A program made the translations under genes and the position numbers. A stretch of DNA of 35,205 nt from Silvanigrella paludirubra (lineage in GTDB: Bacteria > Bdellovibrionota_B > Oligoflexia > Silvanigrellales > Silvanigrellaceae), in assembly GCF_009208775.1 (NCBI RefSeq), contig NZ_WFLM01000008.1, positions 1 to 35,205 of the forward strand, written 5' to 3'. Under the pieces are notes generated by a model. That model was not told where the DNA came from, made no database searches, and saw nothing but the letters and a program-made list of their open reading frames with translations. Below are positions 16,164 to 23,212 of this stretch, piece after piece; position 1 is the stretch's first letter, and each line of letters begins with the position of its first letter.

Positions 16164-16415
16164 ATGGTATTCGCATCTTCTGCAATTACAATCGAATGGA
16201 ACCGCAATAACCTCATCTTACGCAGAGGCGCTAGTCAAATATTAATAAACGCTGAAAATGTTCAAAGCTTACGCACTCAAGAGTCTGAAAATTCATTTTA
16301 TGAGTTTTTCCGTTCTAAAGCCCTTGAAAATAGAGAAGCTCGTCGCGTATTTACATCTTGGGAACGTAAAGACACAGAACTTTTAAATAAAATTTATAAA
16401 GAAATGATGTCCTAA
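16164..16415 (+). CDS. Small unknown protein, 83 aa
   Basis: No family is recognised. It is cytoplasmic by sequence. Residues 1-38 form short strands (SAITIEWNRNNLILRRGASQ), and residues 39-83 a charged helix-rich segment with many Arg/Glu (SKALENREARRVFTSWERKD). That combination could suit a nucleic-acid or ribosome-associated protein, but this is only a guess. AAGGAGA lies 8-9 bases upstream of the ATG, a strong start. It is divergent from oppA copy 1 and 74 bases upstream of trhO, with which it may be cotranscribed. Confidence 0.7.
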   Translation: MVFASSAITIEWNRNNLILRRGASQILINAENVQSLRTQESENSFYEFFRSKALENREARRVFTSWERKDTELLNKIYKEMMS

Positions 16416-16489
16416 CTAAAAATCATTGTTATTTTATAAAATCAAAATATTCTATATAAATAATTTCAATACTTTACAAGGTGAAATTG

Positions 16490-17470
16490 ATGACTCTAGA
16501 AACACCACAAACCACTAATGAATATGTAAACATAGCCTATTATAAATTCGTTGCAATAGATGATCCAAACCAACTTCGCAATGAGCTACTAACATGCTGT
16601 AATAATTTAAATATTAAAGGAACAATCTTACTTGCAAAAGAAGGAATAAACTCTTGTTTAGTAGGATCTGCCGAATCCATAGACTCTTTTATACAATTTA
16701 TGCATAACAAGCCCTTTTTTGCTGATATTGAATTCAAAAAAAGCTTCAGTTCCCATATACCATTCCGTAGAATGCTCGTAAAAGTAAAAAACGAAATCAT
16801 TCCTATGGGTATGGACTCCATCCAACCAGCACATTTTACAGGAAAATATGTAGAAGCACTCGAGTTAAAAAAATGGCTTGATGATGGTGAAGATGTTGTT
16901 ATCCTTGATACAAGAAACGATTATGAAGTAGAATTAGGTACATTTAAAAATGCTATCGATCCTAAATTAACTAAATTTCGTGACTTTCCTAAGTGGATTG
17001 AAGATAATTTTAACAATTATAAAAATAAAAAAGTTGTCACATTTTGTACCGGCGGTATTCGTTGTGAAAAAGCAACCGCATTTATGCGCCAAGAAGGCTT
17101 TGAAGAAGTTTATCAGCTACAAGGTGGTATCCTAAAGTATTTTGAAGAAACTCATAAAAAAGCGCCTCATGAAGACAATCACTATAATGGAGATTGTTTT
17201 GTATTTGACTATAGAGTTGCAGTAGATAAAGCATTAAATGAAACAAAATATGAAATTTGCTATTCTTGTTGGACTCCTTTAAATGAAAATGATTTAAAAA
17301 GCCCATTGTATAAAAAAGATATTTATTGCCCTCGTTGCTATGAAAGGCACAATCAAAAAGAGGCTCAACGCCAAAATTTAATTCGTGAAAACAATATGAA
17401 AGCTTTACAAGTTAGACAAGAAAGAGCCAAAAAAGTCAAAGAACAATGGGAAAAAGGTTTATTAAAATAA
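16490..17470 (+). CDS. trhO: tRNA uridine(34) hydroxylase TrhO (YceA rhodanese family)
   Basis: TrhO uses oxygen to hydroxylate uridine 34 in tRNA anticodons, the first step of the 5-methoxyuridine/5-carboxymethoxyuridine modification in Gram-negative bacteria. The 326-residue product has the N-terminal ferredoxin-like domain (KGTILLAKEGIN, 43-54; PFRRMLVKVK) and a rhodanese domain with VVILDTRNDYEVELG and the loop TFCTGGIRCEKA, whose first Cys (C186) is the catalytic one. A C-terminal Cys-containing extension (CYSCW...YCPRCYERH) looks like a small zinc ribbon. The start is the ATG at 16490, with AAGGTGAA as SD; a GTG at 16481 overlaps that SD. Confidence 0.93.
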   Translation: MTLETPQTTNEYVNIAYYKFVAIDDPNQLRNELLTCCNNLNIKGTILLAKEGINSCLVGSAESIDSFIQFMHNKPFFADIEFKKSFSSHIPFRRMLVKVKNEIIPMGMDSIQPAHFTGKYVEALELKKWLDDGEDVVILDTRNDYEVELGTFKNAIDPKLTKFRDFPKWIEDNFNNYKNKKVVTFCTGGIRCEKATAFMRQEGFEEVYQLQGGILKYFEETHKKAPHEDNHYNGDCFVFDYRVAVDKALNETKYEICYSCWTPLNENDLKSPLYKKDIYCPRCYERHNQKEAQRQNLIRENNMKALQVRQERAKKVKEQWEKGLLK

Positions 17471-17481
17471 CTTTTTTTAAT

Positions 17482-17512
17482 AATATTTTGCACTTATAAA
17501 ATATTGTTTTTC
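17482..17512 (+). terminator. AT-only hairpin after trhO
   Basis: AATATTTT (17482-17489) and AAAATATT (17498-17505) pair across an 8-nt loop, followed by G and a T run. The stem has no G-C pairs, so it would be a weak terminator. A 14-base direct repeat, TTTAATAATATTTT, occurs at 17476-17489 and again at 17522-17535. Confidence 0.35.
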
Positions 17513-17629
17513 TTACAATACTTTAATAATATTTTCATGATTTTTTCATCCCTTTTTAGCTATTTTACAACTGAAGTTTAATTATTATTTTGATTATTTT
17601 TAGTTAAATTAGCTTAAAAGGGTATTTCG

Positions 17630-18784
17630 TTGATAACAACCTATCATTACAGAATTAAAGATTCAGGAAAATCGGGAAGGGCTTTAAAAAAAATGTCCTC
17701 TTCTGTTAATTTTGTATGGAATTATTGCAAAAATACTCAAAAAGAAGCTTTAAAAAATAGAACAGTAAAAAAAATAATAGATCCTTTAAGTGGGAAAACA
17801 ATTTTTGTTCCTTATTTTTTCACAAAGTTTGAAATGAACTCTCTTGTTTCTGGAAGCTCCAAAGAACTTGGAATTCATTCTCAGACAATTCAGGCAATAT
17901 CAGAAGAATATACTACAAGAAGAAAACAATTTAAAAATATTCTTCGCTGGCGTGGAAAAAATTCTTTAGGTTGGATTCCATTTAAAGCAACAGCGATAAA
18001 AATAAATCAGGATAAAGTATCATACCATAAAAACACATTTCGATTTTGGAATACAAGAGAAATTCCAGATGATGCAATTATAAAATCTGGTTCTTTTGCG
18101 CAAGATAGCAGAGGAAGATGGTATTTAAATATCACTTTTGAAACTAAAACTAGTCAATACTCTAATGAAAATTTAATTGAAAATGGTGTTTTCATAGATT
18201 CAAATCATTTAGCAAAATGTTCTAATGGAATTAAATTTGATAGGCCTAAAATATCAATTAAGTATGTTAGAAAAATTAAAATTTCTAACAAAATAAAAAA
18301 GAATATTTTAATGAAAAAGTCAAAATTGAAACTAATAAAAAGAAAAGCTCCAAAAATTAAGCAAGAAAAAAATTTAAGAGCCAAATTAGAAAATATTAAG
18401 TTAGATCATTTTCATAAACAATCTACTAAAATAATCAATTTCTCTTCTGCTATTATAACGAATCAGATTACAGCAAAAAGAAAAAAAAGTTATAAAAATA
18501 ATCATTTTATATCATTTGGAGCTATTTCTAAACCTTTTCAAAACATGCTTTGCTACAAAGCCATAAGAGCTGGCAGAACATTTAAAGTAATTCCTGAAAA
18601 AGATCTTATTTGGGCGTTTTCAAAGTGTTGTTCATCACAACCACGGACCAATTTAAGGATAAGAGTGTGGAAATGCAGGGAATGTGGAAAAATAAATCAT
18701 TTTTCCACAAAGGCAGATAAAAATTTATTATCTGTTTACAAAAACCCACTCCGTATCGGGCATGATACGCCAAGAAGCATTTAA
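17630..18784 (+). CDS. TnpB homologue lacking all RuvC catalytic residues (TldR-like candidate)
   Basis: A 384-residue TnpB (IS200/IS605 OrfB) homologue with an intact frame from a TTG start (AAGGG about 9 bases upstream). The N-terminal wedge/REC region (KKMSSSVNFVWNYC, 20-33) and the segment SLGWIPFKA...FRFW...SGSFAQDSRGRWY (112-165) match the family well. Every catalytic position is changed. At RuvC-I the usual GIDLGLKDLA is GVFIDSNHLA, so the Asp becomes F188. At RuvC-II there is no Asp or Glu at all between residues 260 and 322. At RuvC-III the usual CGxxHDRDxNAA is CGKINHFSTKAD, so the Asp becomes S359. The zinc ribbon keeps C349/C352 but its first knuckle is CCSS instead of CxxC. No tnpA is present. 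It lies beside oppA. Either it is exapted as an RNA-guided DNA-binding protein (TldR-like) or it is an uninterrupted decaying transposon gene. Confidence 0.82.
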   Translation: MITTYHYRIKDSGKSGRALKKMSSSVNFVWNYCKNTQKEALKNRTVKKIIDPLSGKTIFVPYFFTKFEMNSLVSGSSKELGIHSQTIQAISEEYTTRRKQFKNILRWRGKNSLGWIPFKATAIKINQDKVSYHKNTFRFWNTREIPDDAIIKSGSFAQDSRGRWYLNITFETKTSQYSNENLIENGVFIDSNHLAKCSNGIKFDRPKISIKYVRKIKISNKIKKNILMKKSKLKLIKRKAPKIKQEKNLRAKLENIKLDHFHKQSTKIINFSSAIITNQITAKRKKSYKNNHFISFGAISKPFQNMLCYKAIRAGRTFKVIPEKDLIWAFSKCCSSQPRTNLRIRVWKCRECGKINHFSTKADKNLLSVYKNPLRIGHDTPRSI

Positions 18785-18856
18785 GTTACCTTAAATGAGA
18801 TGGAAACCATTTTATTTATATATTTTTAATATTTAAATAAAAAAGGGGATGTCAAG
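18752..18856 (+). ncRNA. Possible omega/guide-RNA scaffold at the 3' end of the TnpB-like gene
   Basis: CGTATC (18752-18757) and GATACG (18764-18769) form a 6-bp hairpin inside the last codons, G/C-rich for this genome. A second hairpin follows the stop: TAAAT + ATGG (18792-18803) pairs with CCAT + ATTTA (18807-18818) around an AAA loop. TnpB guide RNAs normally overlap the 3' end of the gene and run into the element's right end. TCAAG at 18852-18856 resembles an IS608-type right-end cleavage site, so a guide might begin at 18857. The boundaries are inferred. Confidence 0.3.
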
Positions 18857-18889
18857 TAACATAAAGAAAGTTAAATTGAAGTAACATAA
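18854..18889. repeat. 11-bp direct repeat between the TnpB-like gene and oppA
   Basis: AAGTAACATAA occurs at 18854-18864 and again at 18879-18889, a 25-bp period. A near-inverted copy, TTAAGTTAC, lies at 18781-18789. The repeats fill the 108-base gap between the TnpB-like stop and the 3' end of oppA copy 2. They could be transposon-end remnants or binding sites. Confidence 0.6.
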
Positions 18890-18892
18890 TTT

Positions 18893-20503
18893 TTAATTTA
18901 TTTTTCTCTCTTCTAAGTAAACACCTTTGAGTGAATATTTATCCATTGAATTTTTTTGAAACCCCACTACATATGGTTTTTTTAAAAAAGCAGAGGTATA
19001 ACTATAAATAGGTGCAATCGGAGCATCTTCAGTTATTATTTTGGAAGCATTTTCTAATAATTCTTTCCTTTTTTGAGGATTCATTTCTTGGAGAGCTTGG
19101 TTTACTATATTATCGTATTCAGGATTTTTATATTTGGGATCATTTGACGGATCAAACGAACGATAAGGAGCTAAAAAATCTGTAGCATCATTAATATTTG
19201 CTATATTTCCAAGACGTAAAACTTCAAAATCTCCGTTCGTTCTTTTATCTAACATTGTTTTCCACTCTTCATTTACCGTAACAACATTAACTCCTAAATT
19301 ATTTTTCCACATGGATGCAATAGAAGAAGCAATTTTTTTGTGAGCTTCATTTGTATTATATAATATATGAATGGTTAAGATATTTGAAGGAGAATACCCA
19401 GCTTCCCTATATAATTTTTTTGCTTCTTCAATTTGTTTTGCTCTAGGCCAATCTTGCCAATATAATTTATTTTGGGAATAATTTTTTAAACCGTAAGGAA
19501 TGAGATCATAAAGAGCTCTTTGTCCTTGGCCCATAACAGAGTTTGCAATGATTTCTCTATCTATTGCTATGCTTAATGCTTGACGCAATTTTTTATTATT
19601 TAAGGGTGCTTTTTGAGTATTAAAAATATAAACATAACTTGCTAAATAGGGATGATTGCTTAATTCTGAACCATATTTCGCTTTAATTTGCTTAAATTTA
19701 TTTATAGGTATTGTGCCAGTTATATCAAGTTGGCCTGTTTCATACATTGAAAATTCAGAGTTTTGATCGGTTATTGAATGAAAATTTACTTTATCAATTA
19801 ATATTTCTTTATTATTCCAATAAAGTGGATTTTTTTCTACTGTTACTTTATCTCCAAATTTTCGATAAATTAATTTATAGGGTCCATTTGAAACCAAATT
19901 ATTTACTTGAGTAAATGAATCTTTATATTTCTCTAAATTTGATATTTGAACAGGAGAAGTATTAGGAACTGTTAAATTTTCTAAAAAAGATGGAATTGGT
20001 TTAATTAATTCAATTTCTAAAGTAACATCATTAATAGCTTTCACACCAAGTGTTTGAGGTGTTTTTTTTCCTTCTGTAATTTCTTTTCCATTTATAACAA
20101 ACTCTAAAAGTGATGCTTGATCCGATGCGATTTTGGGATCCACTAACCTTTGAAAAGCAAAAACAAAATCTTTTGCCGTTAATTTTGTGCCATCAGACCA
20201 CTTCAAATCTTTTTTTAAAGTAAAAACATATTTTTTTCCATCCGCACTAATTTTCCAGCTTTCAGCTGCGGCAGGAATAATGTTTTCTTTTAAATCTGTC
20301 GTTACTAAGCCTTCAAAAAGCTGTCTAACAATAGCAGAACAAGTGGATTCATTACATTTTTGGGGGTCTAGAGTTTTCGGATCATCCAAATTTCCAATAT
20401 TTAGAACTTGGTTTTTGGCTAATTTTATATCTTTTGATGCCGCAAAAATTGAATTTGCCAAAAAGACGCTTGCCATAGATATAGCTATATTTCGAAGTAT
20501 CAT
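18893..20503 (-). CDS. oppA: Oligopeptide ABC transporter substrate-binding protein, OppA-like (copy 2)
   Basis: A 536-residue SBP_bac_5 protein with a Sec signal (MILRNIAISMASVFLANSIFA, cleavage before ASKD). Its length is close to E. coli OppA (543). Motifs include DPKTLDPQKC, VRQLFEGLVTTDLKENIIPA, WSDGTKLTAKDFVFAFQR, KLRQALSIAIDRE and EDAPIAPIYSY. It is more regular than copy 1, with better-conserved residues and a strong SD (AAGGAGG, 4 bases from ATG), so it is probably the main peptide receptor. No Opp permease or ATPase genes are nearby. It ends next to the TnpB-like gene, tail to tail. Any RNA-guided repression of it would have to act near 20504-20600. Confidence 0.94.
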   Translation of the reverse strand: MILRNIAISMASVFLANSIFAASKDIKLAKNQVLNIGNLDDPKTLDPQKCNESTCSAIVRQLFEGLVTTDLKENIIPAAAESWKISADGKKYVFTLKKDLKWSDGTKLTAKDFVFAFQRLVDPKIASDQASLLEFVINGKEITEGKKTPQTLGVKAINDVTLEIELIKPIPSFLENLTVPNTSPVQISNLEKYKDSFTQVNNLVSNGPYKLIYRKFGDKVTVEKNPLYWNNKEILIDKVNFHSITDQNSEFSMYETGQLDITGTIPINKFKQIKAKYGSELSNHPYLASYVYIFNTQKAPLNNKKLRQALSIAIDREIIANSVMGQGQRALYDLIPYGLKNYSQNKLYWQDWPRAKQIEEAKKLYREAGYSPSNILTIHILYNTNEAHKKIASSIASMWKNNLGVNVVTVNEEWKTMLDKRTNGDFEVLRLGNIANINDATDFLAPYRSFDPSNDPKYKNPEYDNIVNQALQEMNPQKRKELLENASKIITEDAPIAPIYSYTSAFLKKPYVVGFQKNSMDKYSLKGVYLEERKIN

Positions 20504-20852
20504 AGATCCTCCTTAGGTAAAATCATTCATCTGTAAACCTGGATAAAAATTATATCAAAAGGAGTAATTACTATCTAGTTCATTTAAATATTTTATGTAT
20601 ATTATTGTATCCTATTTTTGATAATTTTCTTATCAATAAATATAAAAATTAACAACAAACAATTTTTCTATTTTAATTTTAGCATGATCCTCGAAATTTA
20701 GGGTATGAAATTTAAGAATTCAAATTTATAGTTTAATATTTTTGTTGCAAAAGAAAATAGACAAATCATTGAATAGATATTAACATTGAATTCAGCCAGA
20801 CTCAGAGTTTTATCATAAATTACAATTAAAAATTGATGGATTAATAATAAAT
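20504..20852. other. 349-base divergent intergenic region between oppA copy 2 and the ABC-2 operon
   Basis: A/T-rich, and it must contain the promoters of both oppA copy 2 (minus) and the exporter operon (plus). The clearest structure is TTGATAA (20618-20624) and TTATCAA (20630-20636), a 7-bp inverted repeat with a 5-nt spacer about 115 bp upstream of the oppA ATG, a possible operator. I could not place convincing -35/-10 pairs on either strand. No small gene or RNA is recognised. Confidence 0.5.
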
Positions 20853-21623
20853 ATGATTGATTTTATTTGCATAAAAAATTTAGAAGTTGTATACCAAGTC
20901 AGAAAAATAACAAATCACACTAATTTTAAACAAAAATTAATTCATATTTTTAAATCAGAATATGAATACAGAACAATTTTAAATAATGTTAATTTAAATT
21001 TAAATAAGCCAGGAATTACTTCAATAGTTGGAAAAAATGGATCAGGTAAAACAACTCTAATAAAGTCAATAGTTGGAATTATTTCTGCAAAAAATGGAGT
21101 CATTTCTATTTTTGGAGAAAACATTTCAAAAAAACACTTTTTAAATAACATTGGAGTTATATTTAGTCAAAAAAGTTCATTATTTATGGAAAACTCGTTA
21201 ATTGAAAATTTACAAATGACTCTTTCTATATATAGAAAGAGTCATTCTATAAATAAAGAAATAAATGATTATATAAGTATCTTTGATTTAAATAAAATTA
21301 AAGATAAAGCTATAAAAACTTATTCTTTAGGCGAAAGAATGAAAGCTGAAATTGTAAATTTATTTTCATATAAACCTAAGCTTTTATTTTTAGATGAACC
21401 AACAATTGGATTAGATCTTCAATCTCAAAAATATGTAAGGGATATGCTAAAAAAATATATCAATGAAAATCAAGCTCATGTTCTTTTAACTTCTCATAAC
21501 TTAAAAGACATTCTAGAATTATCTGATGAAATATATTTATTAAATGATGGATTATTATCTAAAACCTCAATAATGAATTATAATAATGAAAATTTGGAAT
21601 ATTTAGAGAGAATTTTATGCTAA
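20853..21623 (+). CDS. ABC-2 type transporter ATP-binding protein
   Basis: A 256-residue cytoplasmic ABC ATPase. Walker A is GKNGSGKT (60-67), the Q-loop region is IFSQKSS (Q106), the signature is YSLGERMKAE (157-166, a divergent form of LSGGQ), Walker B is LLFLDEP (177-183), and a switch His is in LLTSHNLKD. The insertion before the first beta-strand pair (KLIHIFKSEYEYRTIL, 28-43) is typical of ATPases paired with PF06182/DUF990 permeases. The stop overlaps the first permease start (ATGCTAA), so the three genes are translationally coupled. The SD is weak (GATGGA, far from the ATG at 20853). A perfect 32-bp palindrome covers codons 121-132. It likely powers export of an unknown compound. Confidence 0.9.
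   Translation: MIDFICIKNLEVVYQVRKITNHTNFKQKLIHIFKSEYEYRTILNNVNLNLNKPGITSIVGKNGSGKTTLIKSIVGIISAKNGVISIFGENISKKHFLNNIGVIFSQKSSLFMENSLIENLQMTLSIYRKSHSINKEINDYISIFDLNKIKDKAIKTYSLGERMKAEIVNLFSYKPKLLFLDEPTIGLDLQSQKYVRDMLKKYINENQAHVLLTSHNLKDILELSDEIYLLNDGLLSKTSIMNYNNENLEYLERILC
21215..21246. repeat. 32-bp perfect palindrome inside the ABC ATPase gene
   Basis: The arm AATGACTCTTTCTATA (21215-21230) is followed immediately by its exact reverse complement (21231-21246). In RNA it gives a 14-bp stem with a UAUA loop. It encodes residues 121-132 of the ATPase, between the Q-loop and the signature motif, and the frame stays open. No T run follows on either strand, so it is not an ordinary terminator. Confidence 0.95.
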
Positions 21624-22393
21624 GTTACATCTTTTTTATAAAAAATTCTTTTATTAATTTTTATCGTAATAAATGGTCTTTTTTAGGTATAATTACATTC
21701 TTAGTAATTATGTATTCCATTGAAGGATTTTTTTGGTATGGATTTTATAATAACAGCATAAACAAATTATATTCTAAAAATAGCATTATATTATATATTA
21801 TGATTGCCTTAACCATGCACCAAATTGTTTCTTGTGTGGGTAAGCCCGATCAACTTTCCGAAGATATAGAAACAGGATCAATTGATTATTTTATTCTAAA
21901 ACCATTAAATTATATAAATATATTAGTTTCTATTCATATAGGTTATGTAATAGCTAGATTTTTAGCATTATCTCCAATCATCTTATTTATTTTATGTTTA
22001 AATTCAATTACTCATATATTCATAAAAGTAACTCTACTTTTTATATTTTCAGTATTATGCGGCATTTTAAATTGCGTTATAAATATATTTTTATCTTCAT
22101 TCACCTTTTTTTATAAGGATAGTTATGGTTTTGTCGCTTTAAAAGAAACATTATTTTGGATTTTATCAGGCTCATTAATTCCGCTCGATATTCTTCCTTC
22201 ATATATCCAGAATATAAATAAATATTTGCCTTTTGGATATATTATATTTTACCCTATTCAATATATTTTGAATAATAATGAAAACATATCATTCTTATTA
22301 TCTATGATACTTATTTGGATCCTATTTTTTCATTTTTTAATTAGCAAAATTTGGAGAATAGGTATAAAAAAATATCTTGCTTATGGTGGTTAA
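21617..22393 (+). CDS. ABC-2 family permease (PF06182/DUF990-like), subunit 1
   Basis: A 258-residue integral membrane protein with about six hydrophobic spans. Family markers are the cytoplasmic segment ETGSIDYFILKPLNYI (about 88-103) and the late motif LSGSLIPLDILPSYIQNI...LPFGYIIFYPIQ. Homologues form heterodimeric permeases with a second DUF990 protein and one ATPase, exporting poorly known substrates in ABC-2 systems. Its ATG lies inside the ATPase stop (7-base overlap), with GAGAG just upstream. The substrate is unknown. Confidence 0.85.
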   Translation: MLSYIFFIKNSFINFYRNKWSFLGIITFLVIMYSIEGFFWYGFYNNSINKLYSKNSIILYIMIALTMHQIVSCVGKPDQLSEDIETGSIDYFILKPLNYINILVSIHIGYVIARFLALSPIILFILCLNSITHIFIKVTLLFIFSVLCGILNCVINIFLSSFTFFYKDSYGFVALKETLFWILSGSLIPLDILPSYIQNINKYLPFGYIIFYPIQYILNNNENISFLLSMILIWILFFHFLISKIWRIGIKKYLAYGG

Positions 22394-22397
22394 GAAA

Positions 22398-23177
22398 ATG
22401 GGAAATATTTTTCATATATTTTTAAATTCATTAAAATTGAATATTTCATTTTTAATGAAAAGTAAAAGCAACTTCTATTTTATGTTTTTTTTGCAAATTT
22501 TTTATTATGTTGTTCAAGTTATATTTTGGTCAGGAATTTTTAATATAAGCAATTCCGATTTTATTAAAGAGCCTATTAAAATATACGGATTTTTAGTAAC
22601 TCTAGCATTCATTGATAATTTTTATCTTACTTTTTTTGGTTCTGGAAGTTTAAATATGCAAAATGAAATATTTAAACTTTCTTTAGATAATTATCTTATA
22701 AAGCCGATACATCCATTAATTTATTTTATTTTTTTCAAACCAAATTTAGGATATTTTCCAGGTTTTATTTTAAGTATCATATTTTTAATTTCATATTACT
22801 ATTACTTTAATATCAATTTATTTCAAATTTTTATTCATATTTTAAGTATGTTGACTGGGGTTTTTATATTAAATGCAATTTCATTTATTTATAGAATTTC
22901 ATGTTTTTGGACAAATTGTTTAGTGATGATCAAAAATAGCAATCCCAGTTTTAAAATTATGGTAAGACCTCTTGAATCTTTTGAAGGAAAATTAAGGTTA
23001 TTTTTATTATTTGTCTTTCCTGCACTATTTATAACTGGAGTTCCATCCTCTATTTTATACAATGATATTATGAAGTATTGGCTATTAATTGGATTCATAA
23101 TGAATATTTGGATTTGGATTTTGGTATATTTTTTATGGAAAAAAGGTGTAAAAAGGTATCTAATTATCTCTGTATAA
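22398..23177 (+). CDS. ABC-2 family permease (PF06182/DUF990-like), subunit 2
   Basis: A 259-residue membrane protein with about six spans. It has the paired-permease segment FKLSLDNYLIKPIHPLIYF near 92-110, equivalent to the IDYFILKPLN segment of subunit 1, but a more divergent C-terminal half (AGKTN-type loops are absent). The start is taken as the ATG at 22398, 4 bases after the previous stop, with GGTGG 8 bases upstream. In-frame starts at 22383 (ATG) and 22377 (TTG) lack an SD and would overlap subunit 1. It completes the exporter operon; no accessory or regulator gene follows, and it is convergent with the flavoprotein gene. Confidence 0.82.
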   Translation: MGNIFHIFLNSLKLNISFLMKSKSNFYFMFFLQIFYYVVQVIFWSGIFNISNSDFIKEPIKIYGFLVTLAFIDNFYLTFFGSGSLNMQNEIFKLSLDNYLIKPIHPLIYFIFFKPNLGYFPGFILSIIFLISYYYYFNINLFQIFIHILSMLTGVFILNAISFIYRISCFWTNCLVMIKNSNPSFKIMVRPLESFEGKLRLFLLFVFPALFITGVPSSILYNDIMKYWLLIGFIMNIWIWILVYFLWKKGVKRYLIISV

Positions 23178-23212
23178 ATAGATTATATTATGAAAAAAAG
23201 TTTGAAAATTAA

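Noticed and set aside
20618-20636. FNR-type box upstream of oppA copy 2
   Set aside because: TTGAT and ATCAA are present but separated by 9 bases, whereas FNR/Crp-type FNR boxes need 4. Kept only as a generic inverted repeat.
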